Below, one piece after another: positions 42,830-55,383 of a DNA stretch of 64,000 nucleotides. How positions within the stretch are numbered: the first letter of the stretch is position 1; each line of letters starts with the position of its first letter. This stretch comes from Pictodentalium vernedei (taxonomy: Eukaryota > Mollusca > Scaphopoda > Dentaliida > Dentaliidae), in NCBI GenBank assembly GCA_031216915.1, contig CM062297.1, positions 544,196,971-544,260,970 of the forward strand, written 5' to 3'. The notes under the pieces were generated by a model that was not told where the DNA came from, ran no database searches, and saw nothing but the letters and a program-made list of their open reading frames with translations. The position numbers and the translations under genes were made by a program.

Positions 42830-43180
42830 ACTGTTAGCACGATAACTTGAACAAACGTTCTCCGATTTGACTAATATTTGCCATACAGGTCTTTTTCGAT
42901 AATATTTCAAGAGAGTTAGATAACTGGCCCAGCCCAATTTTTCGTTACAGAGTTATAGGCCTTAATTAGTCAATTTTTACAATTTTGAGCTTGTTAGCGC
43001 AATAACTAGAATAAATGTTCTTCAATTTGACTAATATAATATACAGGTCTTTTGCAATAATATCTCAAAAGCGAGTTCGAAAACTGACGTGGCCCGATTT
43101 TATGTTGCAGAGATATGGGCCTTAATTAGTCAATTTTTATGAATTCTGAACTTGTTAGCATTATAACTTGAACAAAGATG
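42830..43180 (+). repeat. Tandem repeat, about 160 bp period
   Basis: TTGTTAGCRYRATAACTWGAA recurs at about 42,832, 42,990 and 43,153, with ATGGGCCTTAATTAGTCAAT in each unit. The downstream GCACCTCTTGTTTTT resembles the 3' end of Helentron family C, so the array is probably the inside of such an element. Confidence 0.65.
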
Positions 43181-43375
43181 CCAGATTTGACAACCGGAAT
43201 ATGATTGATAACCGGGCTATAGACATGCAACACTCTCTGATTGCCACCACAACTTGATGCCTGCATCGCCAATCTGCACCTCTTGTTTTTCAACTGGTCA
43301 GTTTAAATTACATGTACACAGAGAAGTGTGACCGATTTGTTAGGTAAAGGGTTTAAGTGTGTTCAGGTCATGATC

Positions 43376-43975
43376 AAGCCTGGAAATAAGTAATCTGTCA
43401 TTTGCAGAATGAGGCCCCCTGAGGGTGAATTTGCTGATGCTATCCCATACAATGGGCTAGAATCCCCCAATTTATCCTCAAAGTACCTCTTTCTGTTTAG
43501 GCCTGAGACCTTGATTCAGATTGAGGTTTTGCAGAGGGTAAATTTAGTAATGCTACCCTGCTGTGCAGGGTACAGTTAAAACTAGAAGTCCTGTCACGAA
43601 CTGTGCGCTTATCTAGGCTTAATTGCGCGTATGAATTACGCGCAATTGTCATATCGAATGGCATCCAAAGTCCATATCGAATGGCATCCAAAGCTTGGCA
43701 GGTTCTCCTGGTTACTCATAGCAAACACAGGCAATGTTTCTGCCAATGGACCTCCGGGTTACCCGGAGGTCCATTGGCTGAAACATTGCTTGTGCGCAGG
43801 CCATATGTACAGAATTTTGATAGCCTTACTATGGTCATAACGCGTAGATTAACGCGCAGATCGACGTGCTATTTGTGCGCATTTCATGACAGGACTTATA
43901 GTTTTAACTGTAGCATCACCAAATTTACCTCTGGGGACCTCATTCTGCAGATAACAGTCTTATTTCTAGGCTTGG
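43376..43975. repeat. Outer inverted repeat around a Tc1-type MITE
   Basis: AAGCCTGGAAATAAG and the next 50 bases (43376-43440) are mirrored at 43911-43975. A further direct copy of GAGGGTAAATTTAGTAATGC lies at 43,535. The arrangement is a MITE inserted inside an older foldback element, or an expanded end. Confidence 0.75.
43571..43912. mobile_element. Tc1-type foldback MITE with perfect central hairpin
   Basis: TACAGTTAAAACTAGAAGTC is mirrored near 43,892-43,912 (GACTTATAGTTTTAACTGTA with small differences). TA flanks fit a mariner/Tc1 target. The centre 43731-43789 is a near-perfect 59-base palindrome (CCAATGGACCTCCGGGT against ACCCGGAGGTCCATTGG). Confidence 0.8.
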
Positions 43976-44014
43976 TAATGGCGAAGTTATCATATTCTTA
44001 GTAAGAGCATCATA

Positions 44015-44235
44015 ACCAGCCAAGGGAGTATGGTGTCTCATTGGCTAGAGCATTGGAGTGTTTTGGACCTGAGATCAAAAGGTCAATGATTTGATGTAGC
44101 CCTGCATCATCTGCAGTGTGTCCTTGAACAAGACTTCATCTTGATTGCCTATGTGAGAGTACGGTCGTATAGGGCATGTCAGTGGTACACTTGCCTTCAA
44201 CTGATACTAACTCGGCTTGTGCAGGGTTAGTAAGC
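44015..44235 (+). mobile_element. tRNA-derived SINE, 5' part
   Basis: TGGCTAGAGCATTGG (44,042-44,056) is a good polymerase III A box. A degenerate B box region follows (GGTCAATGATTTGATG). The core CCTTGAACAAGACTTCATCTTGATTGCC-like segment resembles a motif common to animal SINEs. The tail is replaced by the palindrome at 44,285. The promoter is decayed, so it is probably inactive. Confidence 0.55.
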
Positions 44236-44284
44236 TGGAGAGTCGAACAGTTGCTCTTGTGATCTAAATAGTATGAGGTAATAG

Positions 44285-44442
44285 ATATATCACTATTTTG
44301 TGTACTATATGGGTAAATAATTGTACAGTTGTGCAGGTGTCCGGAGATATTTTGGACGAGGCAAAGCCGAGTCCAAATATTGGAGGACACCTGCACAACT
44401 GTACAATTATTTACCCATATAGTACACAAAATAGTGATATAT
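44285..44442. repeat. Near-perfect palindrome with 74-base arms
   Basis: ATATATCACTATTTTGTGTA through the arm is mirrored almost exactly, with the loop near 44,355-44,372 around GGACGAGGCAAAGCCGAGTCC. Identical peptides therefore appear on both strands. It would extrude as a long cruciform. It may be a solo foldback MITE. Confidence 0.9.
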
Positions 44443-46260
44443 GTGATTTAATCCAAAGCCCCTCAATGTTAACAAAAGTCAAAAAAATTATGTTTTAGAA
44501 AGTTTGACAAGAGTAAAACCACATTTTAAAACACTTTTTGCTTGCTCTACCCCCGAAAAACAAAATGGGCATAACCCATTGTTTGTTTGCTAGAAAGTCT
44601 ATTGAAGTTATGACACGCATCAGGAGTTCAGATATTGTGAACAGATCTGTGGCTTCAAAGTGAACTCACATCATGACGTAATTTTTTCTCTCGCTAATAT
44701 AATGTCTCGGCTCAAGGATGGAACACTTATTCAATCCCTCATCGAAAGTGCGGCAGATAAATTTAATAATCGTTCATTTTTAAAGCATTTGGAAGAATAA
44801 TTCTTTTTTTTTTATCTGAAGAAGAGGTTCGCTTTCCCTCAGGGTTTAAAGGTGGTGGTGCCTGATTGCCGTCTTAATATTTGAAAAAGGGCTTTTTTTT
44901 TAGGTTATTTATTTATTTACTGCTGTTTTCTGCAGCTATGGCTAATTGTGACCGCAAAAAAAGGTGTAAAGTCAAGTTTAGCCAATCGTTTACACCCATG
45001 ATGCCCATTTTAGGGGACTTCTACCCCGGGCACTGGTGACTAGGTCCTATTTTACCAGTAAAACTGAACTTGTTTACCACAGCAAACAAGCACTGCTTCA
45101 CTTCCGAAGTTTCCACAGGAGTCCTTTTTAGGTTACCAGGGCTGTTGGTTATTAAAAGCAACAAAAAATTAAAAAGTACATTATAATTTGGACACAATGC
45201 ACGCTCAATTCAGTAGCTCTGTCGAGAAAAGCTTGTCGATAATTCATGTGTTAGAAAGTTTTTCACACCTCCTTTACAGCATCTTTACTTTTGAATGGTT
45301 ATGATTACAGTACCGTGACAATCGTACAAATATCTAGTTATTGGGACTGTTTCAAAACCGTCCCAATATCCAGATATTGCTACTGTTTTACTGAGCTGTT
45401 CTCATCAAAACCGTACTTGGTGTGATTTTATAGGGCTTGTTTTCATGACAGAGAACAAAAGAAATATTAGGTAGCTGTGGATTAAGTGGAATAAGAGTAC
45501 AGGGTGAAATATTTGGTGAAATGAAATACTAGGATAGGGTGGAGCAATAGTACAGGGTGGAATATTATTTCCCAATCCTGAGGTTTCAAACAGACTTTAA
45601 AACAATTCAAAGCATCACATCGTGGATAAATTACCTCCAAATTCTCAAATAACTCTAACTTTGTACAACTGTGGCAAAATTTTAAGAATTTGGTCCAAAA
45701 TAGTGCACCTGATGATGAGCTGTCATTCCGACCAAGTGAAAATAAACAAAGATAGGGGCACAAATAAGAATTATATGGGGTGAAAAAATTAATACCAAAT
45801 AGTACAGGTATGATTATTTGAGACACAAGTACTTGCTCCCTGCACCAGTAAAACTGTCTAACACGATATGACTCTGGCTGTTGGAAGTGTTGTTAAAATT
45901 TAGGCCAATAAATAATAAACACATTTTCATCTGAAGCAAATAGGCATTTTATTTACGTGGACTAGTTTTGATATACATGTATTATATTTGAATTTGAGAG
46001 GGCAGTATATTCTAACAAAAAACTTTAACTCTTTGCATGCTGCTGGCAGATATTCCCGCACGGACTCTAATACCATTGTCAACAGAAAGGGTATAATATG
46101 GCGTCTGTTCAACAGAATGTATTATTGTAACTTTGACCATTCATATTACAAATGGTAGCTGGGCTTCGTTTGTTCTAATTTTTCAGCAAATCCAGTCATG
46201 GCTGCTTCATAGCAGCCATGATTGGAATTTATTAAAAAATTCAAGAAAATGCTCAGCAGG
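44443..46260. other. Mostly unassigned; contains one SINE-type 3' end
   Basis: No gene recognised. 44,905-44,995 is a reverse copy of the TTTATTTATT...GGCTAATTGTGACC SINE-type end seen at 16,636. Frames on the minus strand near 45,482-45,826 run over GTACAGGGTGGAATATT repeats and do not resemble a protein. Confidence 0.4.
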
Positions 46261-46322
46261 TTACTTATTTATTTATTTATTTATTGGTGTTTAAAGTCAC
46301 ATATTTCTGCACAATAGCTAAC
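46261..46322 (-). repeat. SINE-type 3' end (reverse)
   Basis: (TTTA)n followed by TTGGTGTTTAAAGTCACATA and GCACAATAGCTAACTC is the reverse of the 3' end of the retroposon at 11,573-11,831. Confidence 0.65.
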
Positions 46323-46879
46323 TCAGCAGGTTAAGATTTAATATTGATTAACACGTTCTGACTAGCAATATAATATTGTGCTCAGTTGTAAATAATAAAA
46401 GCTGTTGGAGCCACTTACAAATAATAAAAGGTGTCGTTGTAGCCAATAATAAATAATAAAAGTCTTGGTTTGATTTTCTGAAAGTTACAGCAGGATAGTG
46501 AGGAAATTATTCTGAATTGATACTAGAAAGGTTAAGTTATGTTTACCTGTTTTGTTGGTACATTCTTCACAGCTTAATGAATACAATCAATTAACTGGTT
46601 ACAGATCCATATTGAGACGTCAGAATTGCATAATTCAGTGATTAAATGGTTAACTGTCAACCCAGTTTTTGACCCTGTTGAAGGTTAAATTGCTTTGTCA
46701 TTTAGTATTATTTGTGATTCAGTATAATAGAGCTCAAGTGTCCTGAATTACTTTGAAAATAGTTTGTTCGCACAGGATCTGTCACATTCATTTGTATGTG
46801 CACCCAGGTGTGCAGTGAAACTTCAAAGGACCAAAGATCGTTTCAAACACATTACCCTGAATTTTGCAGAGCAGCCTGT

Positions 46880-47060
46880 GTAACCCTTTACCTAACACAG
46901 ACGATATCAAAACTTATAATTTGAAATATTATTTTTCACATTTTTCAAAATATTTCAGAAAAGCCATATCACATAGCATCTCATAGGAATGAGCTCATCA
47001 AGCTCGTTCCAGTAAGGGGTCACATGATATTTTGTTGAAATGTTTTGAAAAATAATATTT
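46880..47060 (+). repeat. Partial TTAACCCTTT-type MITE
   Basis: TAACCCTTTACCTAACACAG and the central AGGAATGAGCTCATCAAGCTCGTTCC palindrome match the MITE at 42,231. The right end is missing. Confidence 0.65.
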
Positions 47061-47227
47061 TTTTTAATACTTTCCAAAGTGTGATTTACTGGGATTTCTG
47101 GGTTTGATTATAAACGATAACTTCACAAGTGAATTATGCAATCAACAATTGTGTCATGTATCCGTGTGCGCAAACGAAGATGCTTTGCTGTGGGTGTAAT
47201 GGGAACTTCATTGTTTTTTGGGGTTTT

Positions 47228-49301
47228 TTAACCCTTCACCAAACATAAAAAGCAGACGACACTTGCAAAAAGAATTCTTGAATAACTATTATTTTCATTT
47301 TTAGCTCAACTTTGGCGAAGCAAAATTTGAGCTTATGCCATGGCCAGTCGTCCGTCTGGCCACCTATCCATCTGTCCATCAACAATTCAATACGGCTCGG
47401 GCTAGAACCGATCTTTACGAAACCTCTTGGGTACCTTTGTTATGACCGAGGGACGAGAACAAGTGTTTTGGGGTCCGATCCGAAATTCAAGTTGGCCGCT
47501 GGTGGCCATTTTGTACAGATTTAGGTGAAATCAGATTTTTGCGCAGAACTTCCATACGAAAGCGCTGATTTGAATAATTTTTTGTATGAATGTTTAGTAC
47601 CATGGGATACATCACATATAATACGAGTTTTTTTCTCGTACGTAAATTATGCAAATTAGACTAACTTTGATGTATTTACATGTAGTGTTACTTTCAGCAC
47701 TGTAAGTGCAAATGCCAATACTGCTCGGGCTAGAGGCCGTATTTATAAACCGATCTTTACGAAACTTCTTGGGTACCTTTGGTATCACCGTGGGATGAGA
47801 ACGAGTGTTTTTGGGTGCGGTCTGAAATTCAAGATGGCCGATGGCAGCCATTTTGTACAAAATTAGGTGCAATCAGATTTTTGCACTGAACTTCCATATG
47901 AAAGCGCTGATTTGAAAAATTTTGTCTGTGAATGTTTAGTACCATGGGATACATCACATATAATACAGGCTTTTTTCTCGTGCAGAAATTATGCAAATTA
48001 GATGAACTTTGATTTTTTTAGTGCTACTTACACACAGTAAGTACACATGTCAATACGGCTCGGGCTAGAGGCTGTAGTTATCAACCTTTCTTCATGAAAC
48101 TTCTTGGGTACCTCTTTTATCACCTTGGGACGAGAACGAGTGTTTTTGAGTGTTTTTGAGTGCGGTCCAAAATTCAAGATGGCTGCCAGTGGCCATTTTG
48201 TATCGAAATTAGGACTAATCGTTTTTTTGTACACAACTTCTATACGGCTCAGGCTAGAGGCCTTATTTATGAACCGATCTTTACGAAACTTCTTGGGTAC
48301 CTTTGTTATCACCGTGGGATGAGAACGGGTGTTTTTGGGTGTGGTCCGAAATTCAAGATGGCCACCAGCAGCTATTTTGTACCAAAATTAGTGCAATCAG
48401 TCTTTTGTACAGAACTTCTGTTTGAAAGTTCTGATTTGTATTTTTTGTATGAATGTTTAGTAAAATGGAATACATCACATACAGTACAGGTTTTTTTCTC
48501 ATGCAGAAATTATGCAAATTAGATGAATTTTAATTTATTTAGTGCTACTTATACACTGTAAGTGCACATGTCAATATGGCTCGGTCTAGAGGCTGTATTT
48601 ATCAACCGATCTTCACGAAACTACCTTTGTTATCACCTTGGGACGAGAACGAGTGTTTCTGAGTGCGGTCCAAAATTCAAGATGGCTGCCAGTAGCCATT
48701 TTGTACCGAAATTAGGTCCAATCAGTTTTTGTCACAACTTCTATACAGCTCGTATTTATGAACTGATCTTCATGAAACTTCTTGGGTACCTTTGTTTTCA
48801 CCTTGGGACAGGAATGAGTGTGTTTTGGGGTGCCTTTGTTATAACTGTGCTATGAGAACAAATATTTTGGGATTCAGTCAGACCCACTCTGGGACTCAAA
48901 GATTTCTTTTCTAGTTTAGCATCTGACTGTCACCCACCTTTACAATACTTTACCTATACATTTGTTACAGGCTACGGTCAGTATTTATGTACAGGCTGTT
49001 ACGATGCTTTATATGTACTTTTGTTATCAGGTCATTACCTAGATGTTTGTCATTGCTGTGTCACATACTATACATGTACATGTCTTGACAAGTTGAGCTA
49101 CAGTGTCATTGACACTTTCATTTTTCTCAAAAACATAGGTTATGACCCCTCATAGGAACGAGCTCGACAAGCTCGTTCCAATGAGGGGTCATAACCTATG
49201 TTTTAAAGACAAAAAATGAAAAAAATAATGAAAATTAATTGGCGATTTTTTTAAGAAAAAGTGCTGGCCGGTTTTGGCTGCTACATTAGGTGAAAGGTTA
49301 A
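47228..49301. mobile_element. TTAA-flanked MITE split by a Helentron-like element
   Basis: The left end TTAACCCTTCACCAAA and right end TTAGGTGAAAGGTTAA belong to one MITE. Element A5 (47302-49123) is inserted between TTTTCATTTT and TTCTCAAAAACATAGG. The MITE's central palindrome AGGAACGAGCTCGACAAGCT lies to the right of A5. Confidence 0.75.
47302..49123 (+). mobile_element. Helentron-like element A5 with 330 bp array
   Basis: 5' end AGCTCAACTTTGGCGAAGC after TTTTT; 3' CAAGTTGAGCT at about 49,087-49,098, followed by ACAGTGTCATTGACACTTTCATT with its perfect hairpin. Internal units with CTCGGGCTAGAG and CTTCTTGGGTACCT recur at about 47,397, 47,723, 48,060, 48,245 (short) and 48,581. Confidence 0.78.
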
Positions 49302-49339
49302 ATAATATAATATCGTTAATAATGAAAAGTAATAAACAG

Positions 49340-49563
49340 AGTAATCACTTGACTGGACTGGTTATGTGAAATAATTCATTAGAGGCGAGGGACTTTTGTA
49401 ATACACTTGTGTGCATTCTCGCACTCGTGTTACTAGAACATCCCTCACCTCTAATGAATTATTTCACGTAATCAGTCCAGTCAAGCGATTACTCTCTATT
49501 TCAACCGCTCATTTTGTAAATCATACGACCTTTGTGGCCATTTCATTAGGTAAAGGGTTAAAC
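49340..49563. mobile_element. Foldback element with 55-base arms and TTAGGTAAAGGGTTAA end
   Basis: GAGTAATCACTTGACTGGAC is mirrored by GTCCAGTCAAGCGATTACTC at 49,476-49,495, with arms of about 55 bases. To its right ATTAGGTAAAGGGTTAA (to 49,562) is the end of the TTAA MITE family. The left TTAA end is not evident. Confidence 0.65.
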
Positions 49564-49920
49564 AAATAGTTCAACTGAAGAAAGAATATAGGTTATACTT
49601 GCAGACCCACAGGAAGTTTTTCAATAAAACTGTTTGAATTACCTGGCCCAGAATGTATTGAAGGTGGTTGGATAATGACTTTAAATGTCTTCGGAGTACA
49701 CTTTTTCATTTCATTATCTTAATCACATTTTCATTTCATTATCGTTAATTAGTTTTCAGTTGTCAAATCCAGTGCCAATGCAAAAACCATCACAAAAAAG
49801 GATTTAGGTCAGTTTTTTTTAAGCTGAGACAAATTTTCGTAATAGCTGATATTCAATTTGGCCATACTACCTGCCAGCGCCCAGTATCAAAATCAGTTGC
49901 CTTGCACACATACTTTTATT

Positions 49921-52100
49921 AGCTCAACTTGACAACGTCAAGTATGAGCTCTTAGGATGGGTTGTGGGTTGTGATCCGTCATCCGTATGTATGTCCATCC
50001 ACAATTCCTATAGCATACCCTACAGGCCGCATCTCTACCCAATAAGTTCCAAATTTCATTGGTGGCTTTAGGGCAATGTCTAGATGGGAGCTATCGAATT
50101 TTTTCGAATTTTGTTAAAAAACATGGCCGCCAGTGGCCACCTTCGATTTGGATATAAACTGTCCAACAATTCCTTTACACACACTATAGGTCGCAGCTCT
50201 CACCTGATCAATCCCAAAGTTCATATGTAGCTTTGGGGCAATGTCTAGAAGGGAGCGATCAAGTTTTTCCGAATTATGTTGAAAAATGTGGCTGCCAGTG
50301 GCCATCTTGGATTTGGATATAAACTGTCCAACAATTCCTTTAGCACATCCTATAGGCCGCAGCTCTCACCCAATCAGTCCCAAAGTTCATATGTAGCTTT
50401 TGGGCAATGTCTAGATGGGAGCGATCAAGTTTTTCCGAATTATGTTGAAAAATGTGGCTGCCAGTGGCCATCTTAAAATTGGCATATAATTTGTCAACAA
50501 TTCCATTAGCACTCCCTACAGGCCACATCTCTCACTCGATCTTTTTCAATTTTCATATGTAGCATTGGTGTGATGTCTAGATGTAAGCTATCAAATTTTT
50601 CTGAATTTTGGTGAAAAACATAGCCACCAATGGCCATGTTGCATTTGGATATAAATTGTCCAACAATCTTCTCATGATCAGATGGATGGAATGAACTTAG
50701 ATTTGGTATTCAGCTTCCTTTTGAGGTGCACACACAAGTTTGAGGGGGAATATTTACAGTTCTATATGTCAAGAGTGGTAAGAATTTTGGTCCCCACCAA
50801 AAATTTCTGTTTTCACAACTGATGGGCCAATTTGAACCAAATTTGGTGTGGGGTACTATTGATTCAGGAGTACTTGCTTGCTTGCTTCCCTGTGGGAATG
50901 TTAGGAGCTAAAAATAAAAATGACATATTTTCAAAACCACATGGAACAGAGAATTGTTATTTGGTATGGAGCATCCTAAGGTCCAATAGAATTGAAAAAA
51001 ATAGCAGTCAGATGTGTCATAAGGTATGGTATAAGGGACTGAAAAAGTACTGAGTCAGGATTTTTCAAACTTAGCAAAATCTTCTTCTCCAGAACCACCC
51101 ATCAGAATCCTTGATATCTGGTATCCACCATCATTAAGGATGTCTGATTCAAGTATGTTCAAATCAAGTACCTAGATTCATGTTTGAGACATCCATTTTA
51201 ACACAGCTGGTAATGAGAAAATGCCAAGTTAGCATGTTTTGAAAAGTTAAAAAAATCTTCTCCAGAACCACATGTCAAAATATTTTGATATTTGGTATAC
51301 AACATGCTTAGGGGCAACAAATTTAAATTTGTTTTATTCAATCGTCTGGGTTCATATTTCGGCTCCATACAGGAGCCTGAACGATGGAAAAGATTTTAAA
51401 AATATTTTGCTTCAGAACTATAGCTGAAATGGTTAACCGATTAATTGATTAATCTTAATCGATTAATCAATGATCAACATCTTGATCGATCCAAAAAGTA
51501 ATTGATTGATTAACCGTTATTTTTGATTTTGAACTACCGTATTATATGGGACAACAAAGGAAGAAACTTGCTCCAAAACAGGTAAACAGGTAAACGTTGT
51601 CGCACTGACTCTCGTCAATTATATGAGACAGAGTAAAGCATGCAAGTTACTTGCTGACATACTTGTTCACTTGCATGATCATCATACTGTATCAGCATCC
51701 TTAAGGGATCAGATTGTAGTTTGTTCAGTTCAAGTCACTGGGCTCATATTTGGGCTCCTTATGTGAGCTTGAATTTTAACTTTCTACAATATGAGGAATA
51801 TTCTTTAAAAATCACAATCGTTTGTGTCATAGGGTATCATGGGAGAATCAATCAAATATTGAGCATATTTTAAAAAATAACAAAAATCTTTTTCTCCAGA
51901 ATCACCACAATCTTGATATTTGGTATACAAGATCCTTATGGGGGGGGGGGGGGGGGGGGGGGGGGGCAGATTTAAGTTAGTTCAAAGCAAGTCACTGGAT
52001 TAATATTCAAACTTCCTATGGAAGCCTGACATTTAACAAAGTGCAATATAGGGAACGATATTTAAAAATCTTCTTCTGACCCACCAGTCAGAAGGATTTT
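49921..52100 (+). mobile_element. Helentron-like element A6, 3' end not found
   Basis: 5' end AGCTCAACTTGACAACGTC after TTATT. Three to four units of about 167 bp with CCTAYAGGCCGCAKCTCTCA and GCCAGTGGCCATCTT occupy 49,980-50,660. Beyond lie larger diverged units with TTGATATTTGGTATACAA, shared with 53,433-54,740. No CAAGTTGAGCT end is present. Confidence 0.6.
51940..51966 (+). repeat. Poly-G tract (27 bases)
   Basis: An uninterrupted G run within A6. Length is unreliable in assembly. It could form a G-quadruplex. Confidence 0.85.
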
Positions 52101-53432
52101 TTCTCATCAATGCAAACCCCAACAAGTTAAAAGTCGAAAATGGTCATCCCAGCATTGTAAATCTCAACAAGACAAATTCAGTTAAAATGACTAGGTAACC
52201 CATTTCTTTTGTGTTTTTTTTATAAAAATGTACATGTATATCTTCAATGCCTCTTGCCATCATGAATTTTGTAGGTTTTCGAGGTTTTTGAAAACATGTA
52301 ACTGATTAAAATTTTCATTTACTGGTTGAGTGCTAAGTTATTTTTCAAAGGTGATTTGAAACATGGGTATTTTTTTCAGAGTAATCAAACTACCAGAAAG
52401 CGTTGCATTAGTTCAGCAAAGATTTTGTTTATAACTTATCATTTCGTTATAATTTATTGGAGAGTGCTGATAAACAATTTTATATAAATTTTTTTCTTCT
52501 ACTGTTTTGTAAACTTCAAGCTAATGCATACAGTGTAAAACCACTAAAGTGGCTTCCAGCACTTTTTAAAAGAGCCATGATAGTGACTTCTGGCACTCAA
52601 CCAGTTCATTCATCTCACGAGTGCAACAAGATGCCATCTGCAATGCTAAAGTATACTGATTGAGCCTACTTGTACCCAATGGATGAATTGTTTTTACCAA
52701 TGTCTGTGCAAGGTGGGAATGTATGATAATTAACTAAATGTTGGTCAGAAATGTTGAAGCACTATGGCATACTCACAGAGTGATCATTTTTTCTACACAC
52801 CTGCAACAAAATGTGCTCAATTATGACAGGGTTTTCCAAGTTGTCAGACATCTTCTGGACTGACACTATCATGTTTTTTCAATTTGGGAACCGAAAAGAT
52901 TCATTTAAAGGTGCCAGGGTATTGGGTATTGGTTTCTATAATTTCATATTCATCATACAGCCTTTTTTCTTTAGTGAGTTATAATATGGAAATCAAGATC
53001 AGAGTACCAAACTCAGGACTGTTATTAAGACCAAAAATGAAATATAATTTGAATTCAGGGAAGCATGAAAAATCATCTGTTCCCATTTCGTCGCCATGTC
53101 GCCATCCTAATAACTTTCAGAGGTATTGGTGGCATGGTGCCTTGCTTTTACAGTGTAGAAGCTGTGGGAAGTCAAGGAACATTTCTACAACAATAGCTGG
53201 TCCAACTGGTAGGCAATTACAACATCCTGTTCAGTGTTCAGTTCACACATTTGTTGAATCATGCAGGCATAAAATCATCCACTACAGGGGTTTGTAACAC
53301 TTGGAATTCTGAGGTAGCATTGAAAAAAATACCCTTCTACATTTTTCGTGCTGAAATTGTATAGAGTATATTTTCAAGACTCGTAAAATAATGTCAATAA
53401 TTTTACATTTACACTAAAATGAAAACTATTTT
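52101..53432. other. Unassigned; one possible coding segment
   Basis: Most of the stretch is AT-rich. 53,058-53,297 (plus) reads as a protein-like tail with RYWWHGALLLQCRSCGKSR and further cysteines, ending at TAA. An AG precedes it (TTGAATTCAG). It resembles no family I know and could be a last exon or transposon debris. Confidence 0.3.
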
Positions 53433-54740
53433 TTAGCTTAACAGACTGAAAGTCAATGTGAGCTGTTGCCTTCACTTCAAGTCCATCATCTGTTAGCTTT
53501 GACATCTGTATTCTTCAGAAATCTGGCCCAAATCCAACCATTACTTGCACAAATTGCCTTTGGGGGATAACCTAACAAGTTTTTTTGATAGAAGCTTTAG
53601 AGCTTGATGGGCTAGGTATAGTTCTTGAAAAGCTCCAAATTCTTTAAAAATCTTAAACCATAAGTCAGAATGCTTTGAGATGGAGTATGCAACTTCCTTA
53701 ATATTTCAGTTTCTTCAAAGAACATGTATCTAGCAATATTTTGTTCATGATTGGAAGGGCCAAATTTATGGCCCTGCCCAAAATTCCTATTATTGGTACT
53801 GGTTGGCCAACTAACCAAATTTGGTGTACTTGATTTATTCCAAAATTCTTTTCACATCCCTACAGATGTGAACCCCAGGAGTTAAAAAAATAAATACAAA
53901 TGCCCATATTTTGAGAATTACAGGAGAAAACTTTTTGGTATTTGGTATGAAGCTTTCTCAGGAGTACTAGAATATGTTTGGCTGAAAAAACTTTCTATCA
54001 GTTCTTTAGGGGCTCCCTCTGGGAATCCCCTTTTAATAATGTTGGTAATGGGAAACACTGAACAATATTCCCATGAACTACTGGCTACAATGATTCAATG
54101 TTTGGAAGTAACTACTTTTTTAATGGTGTAGATTCAATTTTGTTCAGAAAAAGTTTCTCAGACATTATATCAGCCTGTCCTGGAAGGGACAAAATTTATG
54201 GTTCCACCCAAAATTTATATTTTTGGAACCTGTCAGCTGATTTGAACTGAAATAGGTATGTAATATTAATAGGGGACATTGATTTATGTATAAAAAGTTC
54301 CTGTGCACCCCATGGAAACTCCAGGAGTTGCTTCAAGGGGCACCATATTGGGACTCCCATTCAACACTGGGTAATGAGGAAAACACTGAACAATAATCCT
54401 TCAATCATGAACTACAGGATGCAATGATTTGATATTTGGTATGTAGCCTCCTTTGATGGTGATGATTCAAATTTGTTCACTAAAAATTCACTGTGTTATA
54501 TTTGGGCTTGTCCTAGGTTGGACAAAATATATAGCTCCACCCCAAATTTATTCTTTCAGTACCAGTTGACTAATTTGAACCAAACAGTAGTATTTGGTGT
54601 CATACTTGATTTGTGCTTACATCACTGTGTGGATATTTGGTATATAGCATCCTTAATGGGGTCACATCCAAGTTTGTTTAGATCACGTTCCTAGCAATTA
54701 GGCCTCAGTCATTTTGACCTGTTCAACTTTATTTCTCTGT
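53433..54740 (+). repeat. Helentron-like element A7, degraded
   Basis: Begins AGCTTAACAGACTGAAAGTC after TTTTT. Diverged units with GATATTTGGTATGTAGC and ACCAAATTTGGTGTACTTGA repeat about every 330 bases and match the second half of A6. No 3' hairpin end is recognised. Confidence 0.5.
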
Positions 54741-54803
54741 ATTTTGAGGAAATTGCTCATTTCTAGTTCATATGAAGTATTTGTAATAATTTGTTTCTTT
54801 TAG

Positions 54804-54870
54804 GACTTCTGAGGTTTTTGGAAGCGCTTGTTCTCTCAAACCAAAGCCCCAATCAATGAAAGAAATGAAA
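54804..54870 (+). other. Possible exon (67 bp)
   Basis: Preceded by the pyrimidine tract TTTGTTTCTTTTAG and followed by GTAAAT. One frame is open (TSEVFGSACSLKPKPQSMKE). No family recognised. Could be chance. Confidence 0.25.
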
Positions 54871-55383
54871 GTAAATAATAAGTGATTAATTATTTTAAAA
54901 AATATCCTTAAATCTCTTTGTGAAGAATAACTGGGTGTTCGTATGCTGAGTGCATGAGGTCTCTTGAAGCTTCTCTTTTTTACCCAACTAAAACATTTTT
55001 ATTTTTTTAAAGTTACCCAAAAATAGTCCTTCAGACCATTTTTTCCAATCTTACCAAAGAAACACAAGTGCCAATTCCTCTTCCTTACTCTCAAATGGAA
55101 AAGAGGGCAAATTTTGGAGAATCCCAATAAACAATATTTTAGTAGAGTTAAAATTGCCAAAAGTAAAAAAACGGAGTTCACCCGGGTACCGATTTATGTT
55201 GGTACACAAAACCTGATAACCAGAATCCTACAAAGAACTGTGGCCTATTGTCCAATTCCCGCAAATCATGTGCAAAGTCAATTTTCTCTTTTCCAAAAGA
55301 TGGAGAAGACATTGTATATTGTGCTCTCTGTTAATTTCTTGGAAAAACAGTGATTTTGGAGGTGAAAATGGGTTATCCTGTTC

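Noticed and set aside
44136-44498. Identical peptide MCTIWVNNCTVVQVS on both strands
   Set aside because: A consequence of the near-perfect palindrome, not a gene.
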